From assembly GCA_027489415.1 (NCBI GenBank), contig JAIXZU010000144.1:1-6479 (forward strand): a stretch of DNA of 6,479 bases, given 5' to 3'. The notes beneath the pieces are model-generated. The model searched no databases. It was given only the letters and a program-made list of their open reading frames with translations, and was not told the DNA's origin. Shown in pieces: positions 4,519-6,479 of this stretch. A program made the translations under genes and the position numbers. Every line of letters begins with the position of its first letter. Within the stretch, counting starts at the first letter, position 1. The stretch is from Alphaproteobacteria bacterium. Its GTDB lineage: Bacteria > Pseudomonadota > Alphaproteobacteria > UBA2136 > UBA6156.

Positions 4519-5532
4519 ATGCAAAAACGAATTTACCGCCTTACCAGAATCCTCACGGCCTGTGCCTTGCTCTGCGCCTGCTCAACAGTGCCGTCGGACG
4601 CTCCTCAAACCAATGCCCAAGGCGTCACGTTCAAGGCGTTTTACACAAAACTGAAGGCAGAAGCGAAATCAAAGGGCTATAATCCCGGAGTACTGGACGC
4701 CGCATTCTCCGGCAAACCAGCTCCAATCCCCGCAGTAGTAAAGTCGGAAAACAACCAGCCGGAGCTCGTCCGCACCTTTGCGCAATACACCGGCGCCATG
4801 CTCTCATCCAACCGTATTGATGCAGGCCGCCAGAACCTCATGGAACACAGCGAGGACCTCCTAGCCACACAAACCCGCACAGGCGTCTCAGCCAGCGTGG
4901 TTGTGGCCTTGTGGGGAATCGAAACCAACTTCGGCAAAGTGCAGGGGGACCATCCCGTGGTTCCGGCCTTAGTCACCCTCGCATGGCAGTCCCCCCGTTC
5001 GGACTACTTCCGCAAGGAAACCTTCGCCGCACTTCAGGTACTCAAGAAAACCGGCAAAAAGCCGTCTGAACTCTTGGGCAGCTGGGCCGGCGCCATGGGC
5101 CAGTGCCAGTTTATGCCTAGTTCCTATTTGGCCTACGGAACAGACGGTAACAACGACGGCGTCGCGGATATCTGGACCGACGAAGCCGACGTCTTCGCCT
5201 CTGCCGCCACCTATCTCCAAAAACGCGGCTGGAAATCCAATACTCCCTGGCGCCTGCTGGCGGACGGTGTCAACGTCAACGGCGTCAAACTCAACTCACG
5301 CGGCCTGTCCGAACCCCAACCGCTGGCCTTCTGGCAATCGCGCGGCTTTAAACTTCCCGAAGGCAGTAAATTGGCCAGCGGTGTAGAACTCCGCTACTAT
5401 CACCCGCAGCCGGAAGGCCCCGCCTACCTCCTCGGCCCCAATTTCAGCGTCATCTTAAGCTGGAACAACTCTTCCTATTTCGCATGGTCCGTCCTGGCCC
5501 TCGCCGAAACCCTTGAAGCCCAACCCCAATAA
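4519..5532 (+). CDS. mltB: Lytic murein transglycosylase, MltB family lipoprotein
   Basis: It should cleave the glycan bond between MurNAc and GlcNAc with formation of a 1,6-anhydro end, acting from the outer membrane. The 337-residue product has a short basic N-terminus, a hydrophobic core and a lipobox LLCAC, giving lipidated Cys21; the Cys at -2 is slightly unusual. The SLT_2-type catalytic domain follows: WGIETNFGKVQGDHPVVPAL holds the presumed catalytic Glu135, then GSWAGAMGQCQFMPSSY (187-203), then DGNNDGVADIW (209-219), which resembles the EF-hand-like calcium loop of E. coli MltB. GQCQF stands where E. coli has GYGQF. The ATG has only AAGG one base upstream, so the ribosome site is poor, but no better start preserves the signal peptide. 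The rlpA gene follows after 11 bp, implying co-transcription. The symbol is at family level; paralogues of this family exist. Confidence 0.9.
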   Translation: MQKRIYRLTRILTACALLCACSTVPSDAPQTNAQGVTFKAFYTKLKAEAKSKGYNPGVLDAAFSGKPAPIPAVVKSENNQPELVRTFAQYTGAMLSSNRIDAGRQNLMEHSEDLLATQTRTGVSASVVVALWGIETNFGKVQGDHPVVPALVTLAWQSPRSDYFRKETFAALQVLKKTGKKPSELLGSWAGAMGQCQFMPSSYLAYGTDGNNDGVADIWTDEADVFASAATYLQKRGWKSNTPWRLLADGVNVNGVKLNSRGLSEPQPLAFWQSRGFKLPEGSKLASGVELRYYHPQPEGPAYLLGPNFSVILSWNNSSYFAWSVLALAETLEAQPQ

Positions 5533-5543
5533 AAGCCATACCC

Positions 5544-6479
5544 ATGCTCCGCCCCCGCTCAGCTCTCCTGTTCACTATTCACTGCGCACTGTTAACTGTT
5601 CTGGCTGGCTGTGCCCAGCTTCAGGTCGGTGCGCACCTTGCCAAGAAAATGGATAAACACCAATGCGCCGCCAACGGCGCTATTAAGGTCGGTAACCCTT
5701 ATATTGTGGATGGCATCCGCTACGAACCGATGAAATCAAGCTTGGGTTACCGCGAAAAAGGTATCGCCAGCTGGTACGGCGAAGACTTCCACGGCCGCGC
5801 CTCCGCCAACGGCGAATGCTACAACATGTACGCCTTCACCGCCGCCCACAAAACCCTTCCCATGCCCACCATCGTGCGCGTCACCAACTTGGAAAATAAC
5901 AAAAGCATCGTCCTGAAAGTGAACGACCGCGGGCCCTTCGTCCGCGGCCCGATAATCGCCCTCTCCTACGCCGCCGCCCAATCGCTGGATATCATGCGCA
6001 TGGGCACTGCCCCTGTCCTTGTAGAAGCCATCGGCGGCCCGCACCATGAAGCAGGCGGCTACAAAGGCGGCGGCTATAAAATGGCGGACAACCTCATAGG
6101 CAAGGACGTCCCCGCCGAATTCCTCCCCAGCACCAACCCCGCAGGCGTGGAAGAAGAAGCACTCCCACCACTCACACCCCAACCCCAGCCGTCGCAGCGG
6201 GAACTCGCCAACGAACGCAAGCTTGTCCCGCCACCAGCCCAAAATCTGCCAAAACCCCCGGAATACGAGGACCGCGTCTACACCAACACAAGGCCCCTGA
6301 AAAAAACACTGGTCTACGTCCAAACCGGCGCCTACTCCTCGTTGGACAACGCCGCCACCCAAAAAGCCAAGTTGATGGAAATGTACGAACCCGCCGCCAT
6401 CAGCAAAACGGAATCCAGCGGCAAGGAAGTCCTCCGCGTCCGCGCAGGGCCCTTCCATAGCGTCGCGGACGCCGACGAA
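5544..6479 (+). CDS. rlpA: RlpA, septal ring lytic transglycosylase lipoprotein with SPOR domain, partial
   Basis: The frame is open for 312 codons to the window edge. RlpA proteins bind denuded septal glycan through SPOR and, in Pseudomonas aeruginosa, cleave it. Residues 1-22 form a signal with lipobox LAGC, lipidated Cys23. The double-psi beta-barrel spans about 70-165: GIASWYGEDFHGRASANGE (73-91), FTAAHKTLP (98-106) and VNDRGPFVRG (126-135). A Pro-rich linker (about 195-255) leads to a SPOR domain starting at LVYVQTGAYSS (256-266), cut off by the window. Counting from Glu91, the residue three further on is Asn94, where the active P. aeruginosa enzyme has Asp by my recollection; His102 is kept. 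The ATG lies 11 bp after the transglycosylase stop, with only a weak AAAAG upstream, so translation may be coupled to it. Confidence 0.95.
   Translation, partial: MLRPRSALLFTIHCALLTVLAGCAQLQVGAHLAKKMDKHQCAANGAIKVGNPYIVDGIRYEPMKSSLGYREKGIASWYGEDFHGRASANGECYNMYAFTAAHKTLPMPTIVRVTNLENNKSIVLKVNDRGPFVRGPIIALSYAAAQSLDIMRMGTAPVLVEAIGGPHHEAGGYKGGGYKMADNLIGKDVPAEFLPSTNPAGVEEEALPPLTPQPQPSQRELANERKLVPPPAQNLPKPPEYEDRVYTNTRPLKKTLVYVQTGAYSSLDNAATQKAKLMEMYEPAAISKTESSGKEVLRVRAGPFHSVADADE

Noticed and set aside
5736..6458. 240-codon minus-strand frame
   Set aside because: It is the antisense of rlpA, Gly/Phe/Val-rich from complementing its C-rich codons, while the plus frame matches RlpA throughout.

Overview
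The window looks like chromosomal DNA from a Gram-negative proteobacterium, most likely an alphaproteobacterium. The clues are an mltB-like and rlpA pair of envelope lipoproteins, tRNA genes with encoded CCA ends, C-ending codons and moderate GC. This placement is an inference from gene content and style, not from a search. No CRISPR array, insertion sequence or rRNA was seen.

Layout, left to right. (1) The left edge carries the 5' part of a small membrane-protein gene on the minus strand, with a strong Shine-Dalgarno sequence. (2) Bases 171-752 appear non-coding and divergent. They hold a cluster of hairpins, a 32-bp-periodic short repeat, two 6-4-6 inverted repeats that share a TATC centre, and a C-rich, G-poor leader. 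(3) A complete sodium:amino-acid symporter of the AGCS family (753-2303, +) ends in a compact terminator whose loop contains the stop codon. (4) A convergent methyl-accepting chemotaxis protein with a single Cache_2 sensor and little or no HAMP domain occupies 2316-3788 (-). (5) A minus-strand tRNA cluster follows: tRNA-Ser(CGA), a second tRNA-Ser-like gene with an aberrant anticodon loop, and a near-identical 3' fragment of that second tRNA with hairpin-forming inserts in its anticodon and T loops. It ends in a strong intrinsic terminator. (6) On the plus strand lie an MltB-family lytic transglycosylase lipoprotein (4519-5532) and, 11 nt later, RlpA (5544 to the right edge), probably one transcription unit.

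Functionally, mltB and rlpA both act on cell-wall glycan strands and probably work together at the outer membrane and septum. The symporter and chemoreceptor share a terminator but show no obvious functional link. Plus-strand C exceeds G to the eye in genes of both orientations, suggesting that the plus strand is the lagging strand and that symporter, mltB and rlpA are transcribed against the fork. The tRNA region is the least ordinary part of the window. No clearly new multi-gene system was seen.
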